This document shows, piece after piece, positions 53,629 through 63,554 of a stretch of DNA of 64,000 nucleotides; within the stretch, counting starts at the first letter, position 1; every line of letters starts with the position of its first letter. A program made the position numbers and the translations under genes. The notes beneath the pieces are model-generated. The model did not search any database. It worked only from the letters and a program-made list of their open reading frames with translations, and had not been told where the DNA came from. Origin of the DNA: Flavobacterium gilvum (lineage in GTDB: Bacteria; Bacteroidota; Bacteroidia; Flavobacteriales; Flavobacteriaceae); contig NZ_CP017479.1 in NCBI RefSeq assembly GCF_001761465.1, forward strand, positions 1,302,001 to 1,366,000. The letters are read 5' to 3'.

Positions 53629-53699
53629 CAAAAATTAATCAGTAAGTCCTTTTTATTGAGCTTTAGCCAAGGATTTATTCAATATTTAAATTTAAAAAA

Positions 53700-54017
53700 A
53701 TGGAATCAAAAATTACATTTCTATTGTTTGTTTTTCTTGCCTCTTGTTTGGTAGGAAATAATTTGTATGTCCTAGTTATGTCTATGGTTGCCCAAAACAA
53801 GGGTAATCCTTATGACTGTATTGCTGATAGAAGACCCTTTTATATGGTAAATCCGCTTAAAGCTTTTATCATAGAAGCAAAAGGAATTCGAGCTTCAGAA
53901 TTAATCGGTCCAATTCCAATCGATATTGGGAATTTGGTTCCAAGAAATATATTTTCTGTCAATAAAGATATAGACTTCAGTGTCTTTTTGGGTAATAAAA
54001 CAATTGTAAAACTATGA
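53700..54017 (+). CDS. 105-residue membrane-anchored or exported protein of unknown function
   Basis: I do not recognise this protein. It starts with a hydrophobic helix (ITFLLFVFLASCLVGNNLYVLV), which may be a signal anchor or a lipoprotein-like signal with a Cys at residue 16. A polar region with NPYDCIADRRPFYMVNP and a beta-like tail (IPIDIGNLVPRN, DIDFSVFLGNKTIVKL) follow. Its stop overlaps the ATG of the giant adhesin by four bases (ATGA), implying translational coupling and a shared role, perhaps in export or assembly of the adhesin. Confidence 0.6.
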   Translation: MESKITFLLFVFLASCLVGNNLYVLVMSMVAQNKGNPYDCIADRRPFYMVNPLKAFIIEAKGIRASELIGPIPIDIGNLVPRNIFSVNKDIDFSVFLGNKTIVKL

Positions 54018-57000
54018 AAGCAAATACTTTAATTAAAAGCCCCTCTTTAGGAGATATCTTAGATTATTCATGGTTTTTTGTGTTGTTTCTATTGACAAGT
54101 TTTTCGATGCAGGCACAAGCTTTGTCTGATTTTACGCTTAGTGTGACACCGTCAGCTGAAACATGTCCAAATAATGGAACGTTAACTATCACTACATCAA
54201 ATACTGTAGCGGGATCAATAATTACATATTCCATAACAAAACCTGATACAAGTTTGTTAAATACCACAGATCAAGTTGTGTCTGGTCTTTCAGCAGGAAC
54301 ATATACAGTAGTGGCAACCCAGTCATTTGGGGGTAATAGCAGTTCAAAGCAACAAACTGTTACGATTGCCAATCAAGTACCTCCATCGCCAGTATTCACC
54401 TCTTCAACAGGCGGTTCCTGTAATGGAGACATAACACTTAATGTCACAAAAGGGACAGTTGTCTCCTATACATTGACAAATTTGCCAGGTACTCCGGCAT
54501 ATTCAAAAACTCAGGCAGGAAATGTATTTACAAATGTTCCTCCGGGAAATTACCATATTGTTGGTTCAGATGCGTGTAATCAAAGTTATGGTATTGATGT
54601 ATTGGTGAATGCGGGCTCTGTTACTTTTACAAGGAATTATCTTGCGGATAAATTATCTGGGTGTGGTCAGATTAAGTGGTTTAACACATTCGGAACTAAT
54701 ACTTATATAGCATATCCTTTAAATTTAAAATATACCATAACAGATCCAGACGGAGGTGCAGATACAGTTATTAATAGAACTGTCAATTCTGGTAACTCTA
54801 GTACTTTGGATGTGAATGACGTAATTCCATTTTACGATAATAAGGCTTATTCGGTCAATCTTAAAATAACAGATGCGTGTGGTACAGTATTTTCTTTTAC
54901 TCAAAACATAAATGAGTATTCTCGCGTTGAACCTAGTTTGGGTAATACTCAATGTGGAGGACATTATATAAACTTGAAAGAAAAATTTATGAATGGTCCT
55001 TACACATTTGCAATTGTTACAAAACCTGCCGGATCAACTATCACAAATAATCCATCGGTTGATGCTTCTGGAAACTTCCATAGTTTTGGAGATGCTAATA
55101 CTGCTAATGAACCTGGTTATTATGAAGTAGACGTAACAGATGCATGTGGTATTACTAGGAGAGCGACTTTTACTATTCCTGTAGTGTCATACGCTAATCC
55201 TGCGCCTCTAACATATGCTTCCTGCACCCCTGGTAAGGTTACGTTTGACTTTTATAAAAACCCTGGGCATTTTACATCTGTAACAGTAACGGGGCCCGGA
55301 GGTGTTGTGGTTCCTGCATCGCAAGTAAGTATCACAGGAAATGGTTTCCGTATTTTAGTGAAGGATGTTGATCCTGGAACTTATACTGTTGATTATACTG
55401 ATGACTGTGGAAATCATACAATTACATATACTGCAAATGCAGTTAATGAGCCATCTTATACATTTAATGTGTCAAAACAGTGTGGTTCATTTTATACTAC
55501 TCTTAGTGCGGTAACCAATAATATTCCAGGTTACTCAAATGTGACCTACCGTTTGGAACAGTGGAATGCAGCAAGCAGTACGTGGATTTTAGTTACCGAT
55601 CAAGATTCAAATGGAAGATTAACCGGTGTCAGTGGAAGTTTTTTCAAAACTGGTAAATTCAGGCTCGCAAGATATTTTACCAGCCCTATACCTCCTGCTA
55701 ATTTGGCCAATGATATTGTTTCTGGACAATGTGTAACTCCTTTAGATGAATTTGAAATAGGTGCAAATGCAATTAAGATTGATAAGGCTTTCGTCTTTTG
55801 GTGTTCAAGTAGCTTAGCGAATGTTGTATTGTCTGCTTCTGGTGCTACTGGCAATATTAATTATTCTATTGTTAAGAAAGATGGCGTTTCTTTCACAGTT
55901 AACAACGGCACTAGTAATATTTTTACAAATTTACAGGAAGGGGAATATGAATTCCATGCTACTGATGATTGTTCCAATACAGCTGTTTTTACGGTTGATT
56001 TGAATTCCCTTAATCAGCCAAAGGTAAATCCTCTCAATCTGTGTGATGGACAAGCGGGGAAGTTAAGTGTTGATGGGATGGCAAATATGAATTATTCATG
56101 GACTAAAGGAACCAACCCTACTGTGTTGAGTACGTCCAATATTTTAAATTTTCCATCATTCAATGGAGCTGTCGATGCAGGTATTTATCATGTACATTTA
56201 ACTTCTAATGCACCTAATAATTGTATTGATAAAGTATTGGATTTTACTATCACATCCAATACATCTAATCCAAATGCAGGTACTAATCAAACAATAAATG
56301 TATGTACGAGCTCTCCTGATGTTAACTTAGACAATTATTTGTCAGCTGGTGCTGATACATATGGTAGTTGGAGTGAAACAACCAACAGTGGAAAGCTAGC
56401 AGGTAGTTTTTGGTCTCCCTCTAAGGCTGGAGCTGGAACCTATACATTTAAATATACTGTGAATGGATTATGTTCAGGAACTTCTGTGGCAACTTTTACT
56501 ATTGTAAATACTGCTACTCCTGCAGCACCAACAGCTAATGTGACACAGCCTACATGTACAGTAGCGACTGGTACTATAACAGTTACAGCTCCTCCGGTAG
56601 CGGCAGGTATTACTTACACTGTTACAGGAACAAATCCTGTAGTAGCAGCAGTTACTAATAGTACAGGTGTATTCTCAGGATTAACACCAGGGACTTATGA
56701 TGTTACAGCTTCAGCTGGAACATGTATGTCTCCGGCAACTGCTTTAGTAGTTAACTCTGCTATTTTACCACCATCGGCCCCGACATTGGGTACAGTGACA
56801 CAGCCAACTACCTGTGCTGCACCAAACGGTACATTCCAGATCAACGCTTATGATGCGACGACTTACACTTATGTGGTTAATCCATCAACAGGAGTAACAG
56901 TATCAGGAAGTGGAGAGGTAACAGCACCTGAAGGAACTTATACGGTGACAATAACAAATAAAGCATCAGGCTGTACTTCACCCGCATCGGCAAGTGTAAC

Positions 57001-60000
57001 AGTAGATGCTGCGCCGACTGCGCCAACTGCGCCTACATTGGGAGCAGTAACCCAGCCAACCACCTGTGCGGTTCCCAACGGTACGTTCCAGATTACGGGT
57101 TATGATGCAGCGACTTATACTTATGCTTTTACGCCATCAGTGGTGTCGGTATCGGCAACAGGATTGGTGACGGCATCAGCGGGAAGCTATACATTGAAAA
57201 TAACGGACAAGGTTTCCGGATGTGAGTCGGCTTCATCTGCAGCAGCAGTTGTAAATGCAGCTCCATCAGCTCCATCAGCCCCAGTATTGGGAGCTGTGAC
57301 ACAGCCAACCACCTGTGCGGTTCCAAACGGTACGTTCCAGATTACGGGTTATGATGCAGCGACGTATACTTATGCTTTTACCCCATCAGTAGTGTCGGTA
57401 TCGGCAACAGGATTGGTGACGGCATCAGCGGGAAGCTATACATTGAAAATAACGGACAAGGTTTCCGGATGTGAGTCGGCTTCATCTGCAGCGGCAGTTG
57501 TAAATGCGGCACCATCAGCTCCATCAGCCCCAGTATTGGGAGCTGTAACCCAGCCAACCACCTGCGCGGTTCCCAACGGGACGTTCCAGATTACAGGTTA
57601 TGATGCAGCGACTTATACTTATGCCTTTACGCCATCAGTAGTGTCGGTATCGGCAACGGGATTGGTAACGGCATCAGCGGGAAGCTATACATTGAAAATA
57701 ACGGACAAGGTTTCCGGATGTGAGTCGGCTTCATCTGCAGCGGCAGTTGTAAATGCGGCACCATCAGCTCCATCAGCCCCAGTATTGGGAGCTGTAACCC
57801 AGCCAACCACCTGTGCGGTTCCCAACGGGACGTTCCAGATTACGGGATATGATGCAGCGACGTATACTTATGCCTTTACGCCATCAGTGGTGTCGGTATC
57901 GGCTACAGGATTGGTAACGGCATCAGCGGGAAGCTATACATTGAAAATAACAAACAAGGTTTCCGGATGTGAGTCGGCTTCATCTGCAGCGGCAGTTGTA
58001 AATGCAGCTCCATCAGCTCCATCAGCACCAGTATTGGGAGCTGTGACACAGCCAACCACCTGTGCGGTTCCAAACGGTACGTTCCAGATTACGGGTTATG
58101 ATGCAGCGACGTATACTTATGCTTTTACCCCATCAGTAGTGTCGGTATCGGCAACAGGATTGGTGACGGCATCAGCGGGAAGCTATACATTGAAAATAAC
58201 GGACAAGGTTTCCGGATGTGAGTCGGCTTCATCTGCAGCGGCAGTTGTAAATGCGGCACCATCAGCTCCATCAGCCCCAGTATTGGGAGCTGTAACCCAG
58301 CCAACCACCTGCGCGGTTCCCAACGGGACGTTCCAGATTACAGGTTATGATGCAGCGACTTATACTTATGCCTTTACGCCATCAGTAGTGTCGGTATCGG
58401 CAACGGGATTGGTAACGGCATCAGCGGGAAGTTATACATTGAAAATAACAAACAAGGTTTCAGGATGTGAGTCGGCTTCATCTGCAGCAGCAGTTGTAAA
58501 TGCAGCTCCATCAGCTCCATCAGCACCAGTATTGGGAGCTGTAACCCAGCCAACCACCTGTGCGGTTCCAAACGGTACGTTCCAGATTACGGGATATGAT
58601 GCAGCGACGTATACTTATGCCTTTACGCCATCAGTGGTGTCGGTATCGGCTACAGGATTGGTAACGGCATCAGCGGGAAGCTATACATTGAAAATAACAA
58701 ACAAGGTTTCCGGATGTGAGTCGGCTTCATCTGCAGCGGCAGTTGTAAATGCAGCTCCATCAGCTCCATCAGCACCAGTATTGGGAGCTGTGACACAGCC
58801 AACCACCTGTGCGGTTCCCAACGGTACGTTCCAGATCAACGCTTATGATACGACGACTTACACTTATGTGGTTAATCCATCAACAGGAGTAACAGTATCA
58901 GGAAGTGGAGAGGTAACAGCACCTGAAGGAACTTATACGGTGACAATAACAAATAAAGCATCAGGCTGTACTTCACCTGCATCGGCAAGTGTAACAGTAG
59001 ATGCTGCACCGACTGCACCAGCTGCACCGACATTCGGAGCTGTAACCCAGCCAACCACCTGTGCGGTTTCAAACGGTACGTTCCAGATTACAGGATATGA
59101 TGCAGCGACTTATACTTATGCCTTTACGCCATCAGTGGTGTCGGTATCGGCAACGGGATTGGTAACGGCATCAGCGGGAAGTTATACATTGAAAATAACA
59201 AACAAGGTTTCCGGATGTGAGTCGGCTTCATCTGCAGCAGCAGTTGTAAATGCAGCTCCATCAGCTCCATCAGCACCAGTATTGGGAGCTGTAACCCAGC
59301 CAACCACCTGTGCGGTTCCAAACGGTACGTTCCAGATCAACGCTTATGATACGACGACTTACACTTATGTGGTTAATCCATCAACAGGAGTAACAGTATC
59401 AGGAAGTGGAGAGGTAACAGCACCTGAAGGAACTTATACGGTGACAATAACAAATAAAGCATCAGGCTGTACTTCACCTGCATCGGCAAGTGTAACAGTA
59501 GATGCTGCACCGACTGCACCAGCTGCACCGACATTCGGAGCTGTAACCCAGCCAACCACCTGTGCGGTTTCAAACGGTACGTTCCAGATTACAGGATATG
59601 ATGCAGCGACTTATACTTATGCCTTTACGCCATCAGTGGTGTCGGTATCGGCAACGGGATTGGTAACGGCATCAGCGGGAAGTTATACATTGAAAATAAC
59701 AAACAAGGTTTCCGGATGTGAGTCGGCTTCATCTGCAGCAGCAGTTGTAAATGCAGCTCCATCAGCTCCATCAGCACCAGTATTGGGAGCTGTAATCCAG
59801 CCAACCACCTGTGCGGTTCCAAACGGTACGTTCCAGATCAACGCTTATGATGCGACGGCTTATACTTATGCTTTTACGCCATCAGTAGTGTCGGTATCTG
59901 CAACAGGATTGGTAACGGCATCAGCGGGAAGCTATACATTGAAAATAACAAACAAGGTTTCCGGATGTGAGTCGGATTCATCTGCAGCGGCAGTTGTAAA

Positions 60001-63000
60001 TGCAGCACCAACGGCTCCAGCTGCGCCTACATTGGGCACGGTAACACAGCCAAGTTGTGCATCGCCAAACGGAAAATTCCAGATCAATGCTTATGATGCT
60101 GCGACTTACACTTATGTGGTTAGTCCATCGGCAGGCGTAATGGTATCCGGAAGCGGATTGGTAAGCGCACCAACAGGAAGCTATACAGTAACAATTACAA
60201 ATATTGCATCAGGATGTGTGTCATCTGCGTCTAATATTGTTGTAATAGAATCTGTTATTTGTGCGGTTGATGATGACTACAGTGCAACACCGATAAACGG
60301 AAAAGACGGGGGGACAACACCAAACATTTTGGTAAACGATACCCTTAACGGAGCACCGGTTGTGTTGTCAGACGTAAACTTAACAGGAGTTACTGTTCCA
60401 ACAGGATTGACAGTAAACACTGATGGTACAATTACGGTAGATCCTAATACACCAGCAGGTTCTTATGAAGTGGTTTACAGCATCTGTGAGAAACTGAACC
60501 CGACAAATTGTGATACGGCAACTGTTAAAATAGCAGTTGATCAGGCAGTAATTGATGCGGTTGATGATGACTACAGTGCAACACCGATAAACGGAAAAGA
60601 CGGGGGGACAACACCAAACATTTTGGTAAATGACACCCTAAACGGAGTGCCGGTTGTGTTGTCAGACGTAAACTTAACAGGAGTAACTGTTCCAACAGGA
60701 TTGACAGTAAACCCTGACGGTACCATTACGGTAGATCCTAATACACCAGCAGGCACTTATGAAGTGGTTTACAGCATCTGTGAGAAACTGAACCCAACCA
60801 ATTGCGACACGGCAACTGTTAAAATAGCAGTTGATCAGGCAGTAATTGATGCGGTTGATGATGACTACAGTGCAACACCGATAAACGGAAAAGACGGAGG
60901 TACAACACCAAATGTTTTGGTAAATGACACCCTAAATGGAGTGCCGGTTGTTCCATCAGACGTAAACTTGACGGGAGTGACTGTTCCAACAGGATTGACA
61001 TTAAACCCTGACGGTACCATTACGGTAGATCCTAATACACCAGCAGGCACTTATGAAGTGGTTTACAGCATTTGTGAGAAACTGAACCCAACCAATTGTG
61101 ATACGGCAACAGTTAAAATAGCAGTTGGTCAGGCAGTAATTGATGCGGTTGATGATGATTACAGTGCAACACCGATAAGCGGAAAAGACGGAGGAACAAC
61201 ACCAAACATTTTGGTAAATGACACCCTAAACGGAGTGCCGGTTGTTCCATCAGACTTAAACTTGACAGGAGTTACTGTTCCAACAGGATTAACATTAAAC
61301 CCTGACGGTACCATTACGGTAGATCCTAATACACCGGCAGGAAGTTATGAAGTGGTTTACAGTATCTGTGAGAAACTGAATCCAACCAATTGCGATACGG
61401 CAACTGTTAAAATAGCAGTTGGTCAGGCAGTAATTGATGCGGTTGACGATGATTACAGTGCAACACCGATAAACGGAAAAGACGGAGGTACAACACCAAA
61501 TGTTTTGGTAAATGACACCCTAAACGGAGTGCCGGTTGTTCCATCAGACGTAAACTTAACGGGAGTTACTGTTCCAACAGGATTGACATTAAATACTGAC
61601 GGTACAATTACGGTAGATCCTAATACGCCAGCAGGTACTTACGAAGTGGTTTACAGTATCTGCGAGAAGTTGAACCCAACCAATTGCGACACGGCAACTG
61701 TAAAAATAGCAGTTGGTCAGGCAGTAATTGATGCGGTTGACGATGATTACAGTGCAACACCGATAAACGGAAAAGACGGAGGTACAACACCAAATGTTTT
61801 GGTAAATGACACCCTAAACGGAGTGCCGGTTGTTCCATCAGACGTAAACTTAACGGGAGTGACTGTTCCAGCAGGATTGACATTAAACACTGACGGTACA
61901 ATTACAGTAGCGCCTAATACGCCAGCAGGTTCCTATGAAGTGACCTACAGCATCTGTGAGAAGTTGAACCCAACCAATTGCGATACGGCAACTGTTAAAA
62001 TAGCAGTTGGTCAGGCAGTAATTGATGCGGTGGATGATGATTATAGTGCAACACTTATAAACGGAAAAGAAGGAGGTACAACACCAAATGTTTTGGTAAA
62101 TGACACCCTAAACGGAGTGCCGGTTGTGTTGTCAGACGTAAACTTAACGGGAGTTACTGTTCCAACAGGATTAACAGTAAACACTGACGGTACAATTACA
62201 GTGGCTCCAAATACGCCTGCAGGCACTTATGAAGTGGTTTACAGCATCTGTGAGAAGTTGAACCCAACCAATTGTGATACGGCAACTGTAAAAATAGCAG
62301 TTGGTCAGGCAGTAATTGATGCGGTTGATGATGATTACAGTGCAACACCAATAAACGGAAAAAGTGGAGGAACAACACCAAATGTTTTGGTAAATGACAC
62401 CCTAAACGGAGTACCGGTTGTTCCATCAGACGTAAACTTAACGGGAGTTACTGTTCCAACAGGATTGACATTAAACCCTGACGGTACAATTACGGTAGCA
62501 CCAAATACCCCAGCAGGTTCTTATGAAGTGGTTTACAGTATCTGTGAGAAACTGAATCCGACCAATTGCGATACGGCAACTGTTAAAATAGCAGTTGGTT
62601 ATGCAGTAATTGATGCTGTTGACGATGATTACAGAGCTGTACCAATTAGTGGAAAAGAAGGAGGTACAAAATCAAAAGTTTTGGTAAATGACACCCTTAA
62701 CGGAGTACCGGTTGTGTTGTCAGATGTAAACTTAACGGGTGTGACTGTTCCAGCAGGATTAACATTAAACCCTGACGGTACAATTACAGTAGCGCCTAAT
62801 ACGCCAGCAGGTACTTATGAAGTGGTTTACACCATCTGTGAGAAGTTGAACCCAACCAATTGTGATACAGCAATTGCTACGGTAATAGTTGCCCCGGCTG
62901 TAATTAATGCAGTGGACGATGACTACAGTGCAACACCAATAAGTAGAGAAGACGGAGGTACAACGCCAAATATTTTGGCTAATGATACCCTTAACGGAGT

Positions 63001-63490
63001 ACCGGTTGAGTTGTCAGATGTAAATTTAACAGGAGTGACTGTTCCAGAAGGATTAACATTGAATCCTGACGGTACAATTACAGTAGCACCTAATACGCCA
63101 TCAGGTACTTATGAAGTAGTTTACAGCATTTGTGAGAAACTGAATCCGACAAATTGCAATTCAGCAACTGTTACGGTAGTAGTTAATGACGTCGAAGTCT
63201 TTAACGCTCTTACGCCAAATGATGACGGAAACAATGATGTGTTTACTATAACCGGATTAGAAAATTATCCTGATAATACATTGGAAGTTTTCAATCGTTG
63301 GGGAGTTAAAGTTTATTCAACTGAGGGTTATGGTCAAAATGGAAACTTCTTCAGAGGTTTTGCAGAAGGCAAAAATGTCGTTAAGCAGTCTGAAGGATTA
63401 CCGTCGGGTACTTACTTCTACGTTTTGAGATATGTTAACAATTCTGGAGTTGCAAGAACCCGTTCGGGCTACCTATTCCTTAACAGATAA
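54014..63490 (+). CDS. Giant repeat adhesin with T9SS type-B (gliding-motility) C-terminal sorting domain
   Basis: The 3158-residue protein has a signal peptide ending SMQAQA (about residue 36) and an N-terminal region of about 880 Cys-containing residues with Ig-like strands. Two tandem arrays follow: 14 units of 83-84 residues (about 922-2080; LGAVTQPTTCAVPNGTFQI), and 10 units of 98 residues (about 2083-3058; AVDDDYSATPINGKDGG). The last 100 residues are a CHU_C/type-B sorting domain (FNALTPNDDGNNDVF, LEVFNRWGVKVY, GLPSGTYFYVLRY, GYLFLNR). Type-B cargo is secreted by the T9SS and, in the SprB case, needs a PorP/SprF partner, which is encoded next. Acidic DDDYS and NPDGT repeats may bind calcium. 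A role in adhesion or gliding is inferred. Confidence 0.9.
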   Translation: MKANTLIKSPSLGDILDYSWFFVLFLLTSFSMQAQALSDFTLSVTPSAETCPNNGTLTITTSNTVAGSIITYSITKPDTSLLNTTDQVVSGLSAGTYTVVATQSFGGNSSSKQQTVTIANQVPPSPVFTSSTGGSCNGDITLNVTKGTVVSYTLTNLPGTPAYSKTQAGNVFTNVPPGNYHIVGSDACNQSYGIDVLVNAGSVTFTRNYLADKLSGCGQIKWFNTFGTNTYIAYPLNLKYTITDPDGGADTVINRTVNSGNSSTLDVNDVIPFYDNKAYSVNLKITDACGTVFSFTQNINEYSRVEPSLGNTQCGGHYINLKEKFMNGPYTFAIVTKPAGSTITNNPSVDASGNFHSFGDANTANEPGYYEVDVTDACGITRRATFTIPVVSYANPAPLTYASCTPGKVTFDFYKNPGHFTSVTVTGPGGVVVPASQVSITGNGFRILVKDVDPGTYTVDYTDDCGNHTITYTANAVNEPSYTFNVSKQCGSFYTTLSAVTNNIPGYSNVTYRLEQWNAASSTWILVTDQDSNGRLTGVSGSFFKTGKFRLARYFTSPIPPANLANDIVSGQCVTPLDEFEIGANAIKIDKAFVFWCSSSLANVVLSASGATGNINYSIVKKDGVSFTVNNGTSNIFTNLQEGEYEFHATDDCSNTAVFTVDLNSLNQPKVNPLNLCDGQAGKLSVDGMANMNYSWTKGTNPTVLSTSNILNFPSFNGAVDAGIYHVHLTSNAPNNCIDKVLDFTITSNTSNPNAGTNQTINVCTSSPDVNLDNYLSAGADTYGSWSETTNSGKLAGSFWSPSKAGAGTYTFKYTVNGLCSGTSVATFTIVNTATPAAPTANVTQPTCTVATGTITVTAPPVAAGITYTVTGTNPVVAAVTNSTGVFSGLTPGTYDVTASAGTCMSPATALVVNSAILPPSAPTLGTVTQPTTCAAPNGTFQINAYDATTYTYVVNPSTGVTVSGSGEVTAPEGTYTVTITNKASGCTSPASASVTVDAAPTAPTAPTLGAVTQPTTCAVPNGTFQITGYDAATYTYAFTPSVVSVSATGLVTASAGSYTLKITDKVSGCESASSAAAVVNAAPSAPSAPVLGAVTQPTTCAVPNGTFQITGYDAATYTYAFTPSVVSVSATGLVTASAGSYTLKITDKVSGCESASSAAAVVNAAPSAPSAPVLGAVTQPTTCAVPNGTFQITGYDAATYTYAFTPSVVSVSATGLVTASAGSYTLKITDKVSGCESASSAAAVVNAAPSAPSAPVLGAVTQPTTCAVPNGTFQITGYDAATYTYAFTPSVVSVSATGLVTASAGSYTLKITNKVSGCESASSAAAVVNAAPSAPSAPVLGAVTQPTTCAVPNGTFQITGYDAATYTYAFTPSVVSVSATGLVTASAGSYTLKITDKVSGCESASSAAAVVNAAPSAPSAPVLGAVTQPTTCAVPNGTFQITGYDAATYTYAFTPSVVSVSATGLVTASAGSYTLKITNKVSGCESASSAAAVVNAAPSAPSAPVLGAVTQPTTCAVPNGTFQITGYDAATYTYAFTPSVVSVSATGLVTASAGSYTLKITNKVSGCESASSAAAVVNAAPSAPSAPVLGAVTQPTTCAVPNGTFQINAYDTTTYTYVVNPSTGVTVSGSGEVTAPEGTYTVTITNKASGCTSPASASVTVDAAPTAPAAPTFGAVTQPTTCAVSNGTFQITGYDAATYTYAFTPSVVSVSATGLVTASAGSYTLKITNKVSGCESASSAAAVVNAAPSAPSAPVLGAVTQPTTCAVPNGTFQINAYDTTTYTYVVNPSTGVTVSGSGEVTAPEGTYTVTITNKASGCTSPASASVTVDAAPTAPAAPTFGAVTQPTTCAVSNGTFQITGYDAATYTYAFTPSVVSVSATGLVTASAGSYTLKITNKVSGCESASSAAAVVNAAPSAPSAPVLGAVIQPTTCAVPNGTFQINAYDATAYTYAFTPSVVSVSATGLVTASAGSYTLKITNKVSGCESDSSAAAVVNAAPTAPAAPTLGTVTQPSCASPNGKFQINAYDAATYTYVVSPSAGVMVSGSGLVSAPTGSYTVTITNIASGCVSSASNIVVIESVICAVDDDYSATPINGKDGGTTPNILVNDTLNGAPVVLSDVNLTGVTVPTGLTVNTDGTITVDPNTPAGSYEVVYSICEKLNPTNCDTATVKIAVDQAVIDAVDDDYSATPINGKDGGTTPNILVNDTLNGVPVVLSDVNLTGVTVPTGLTVNPDGTITVDPNTPAGTYEVVYSICEKLNPTNCDTATVKIAVDQAVIDAVDDDYSATPINGKDGGTTPNVLVNDTLNGVPVVPSDVNLTGVTVPTGLTLNPDGTITVDPNTPAGTYEVVYSICEKLNPTNCDTATVKIAVGQAVIDAVDDDYSATPISGKDGGTTPNILVNDTLNGVPVVPSDLNLTGVTVPTGLTLNPDGTITVDPNTPAGSYEVVYSICEKLNPTNCDTATVKIAVGQAVIDAVDDDYSATPINGKDGGTTPNVLVNDTLNGVPVVPSDVNLTGVTVPTGLTLNTDGTITVDPNTPAGTYEVVYSICEKLNPTNCDTATVKIAVGQAVIDAVDDDYSATPINGKDGGTTPNVLVNDTLNGVPVVPSDVNLTGVTVPAGLTLNTDGTITVAPNTPAGSYEVTYSICEKLNPTNCDTATVKIAVGQAVIDAVDDDYSATLINGKEGGTTPNVLVNDTLNGVPVVLSDVNLTGVTVPTGLTVNTDGTITVAPNTPAGTYEVVYSICEKLNPTNCDTATVKIAVGQAVIDAVDDDYSATPINGKSGGTTPNVLVNDTLNGVPVVPSDVNLTGVTVPTGLTLNPDGTITVAPNTPAGSYEVVYSICEKLNPTNCDTATVKIAVGYAVIDAVDDDYRAVPISGKEGGTKSKVLVNDTLNGVPVVLSDVNLTGVTVPAGLTLNPDGTITVAPNTPAGTYEVVYTICEKLNPTNCDTAIATVIVAPAVINAVDDDYSATPISREDGGTTPNILANDTLNGVPVELSDVNLTGVTVPEGLTLNPDGTITVAPNTPSGTYEVVYSICEKLNPTNCNSATVTVVVNDVEVFNALTPNDDGNNDVFTITGLENYPDNTLEVFNRWGVKVYSTEGYGQNGNFFRGFAEGKNVVKQSEGLPSGTYFYVLRYVNNSGVARTRSGYLFLNR
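56776..60252 (+). repeat. Tandem array A: 14 units of 249-252 bp
   Basis: Each unit encodes LGxVTQPTTCAxPNGTFQI followed by either an ITGYDAATYTYAFTPSV version or an INAYDxTTYTYVVNPSTG version. Units 3-4-5 are repeated as 6-7-8 with the same synonymous differences (offset 747 bp), and units 9-10 as 11-12 (offset 501 bp), so recent growth copied blocks, not single units. Confidence 0.9.
60260..63186 (+). repeat. Tandem array B: 10 units of 294 bp
   Basis: Each unit encodes AVDDDYSATPINGKDGG, LVNDTLNGVPVVxSDVNLTG, NPDGTITVxPNTPAG and CEKLNPTNCDTATV. Units are exactly 98 codons apart (for example gttgatgatga at 60266, 60560 and 60854). The outer units (1, 9 and 10) have diverged most. Confidence 0.9.
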
Positions 63491-63502
63491 CAGTAATTAA
63501 TT

Positions 63503-63530
63503 CTCATCGGGGTTGTAGAACCCCGATGAG
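63503..63530 (+). terminator. Perfect hairpin between the adhesin and PorP/SprF genes
   Basis: CTCATCGGGGTT (63503-63514) pairs with AACCCCGATGAG (63519-63530) around a GTAG loop. No T-run follows on the plus strand (TTATTATG), so it is more likely an mRNA-processing or attenuation element than a full terminator. Confidence 0.55.
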
Positions 63531-63554
63531 TTATTATGAAATAAAAAAAATAAA

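Larger units (their letters stand above)
52938..53699. other. 762 bp intergenic region with decayed repeats, upstream of the surface-protein operon
   Basis: It holds a minus-strand TATTTTTG (53020-53027) for ftsX, then a mosaic of repeat-like pieces (53060-53330). One piece, TTGACTTAATGGCATTGCG near 53172-53190, resembles a terminal repeat of the hairpin elements. Closest to the next operon is TAAATTTG at 53621-53628. A 71-codon minus-strand frame at 53107-53322 looks like repeat translation, not a gene. Confidence 0.45.

Noticed and set aside
57129..62426. Repeated minus-strand frames of 60-93 codons across the adhesin arrays
   Set aside because: They recur with the tandem-repeat period and are shadows of the plus-strand repeats.
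56776..63186. Assembly artefact as the cause of the tandem arrays
   Set aside because: Units differ by scattered synonymous and non-synonymous changes and the frame is intact for 3158 codons, so the arrays are real in kind, though the exact unit number could still be mis-assembled.
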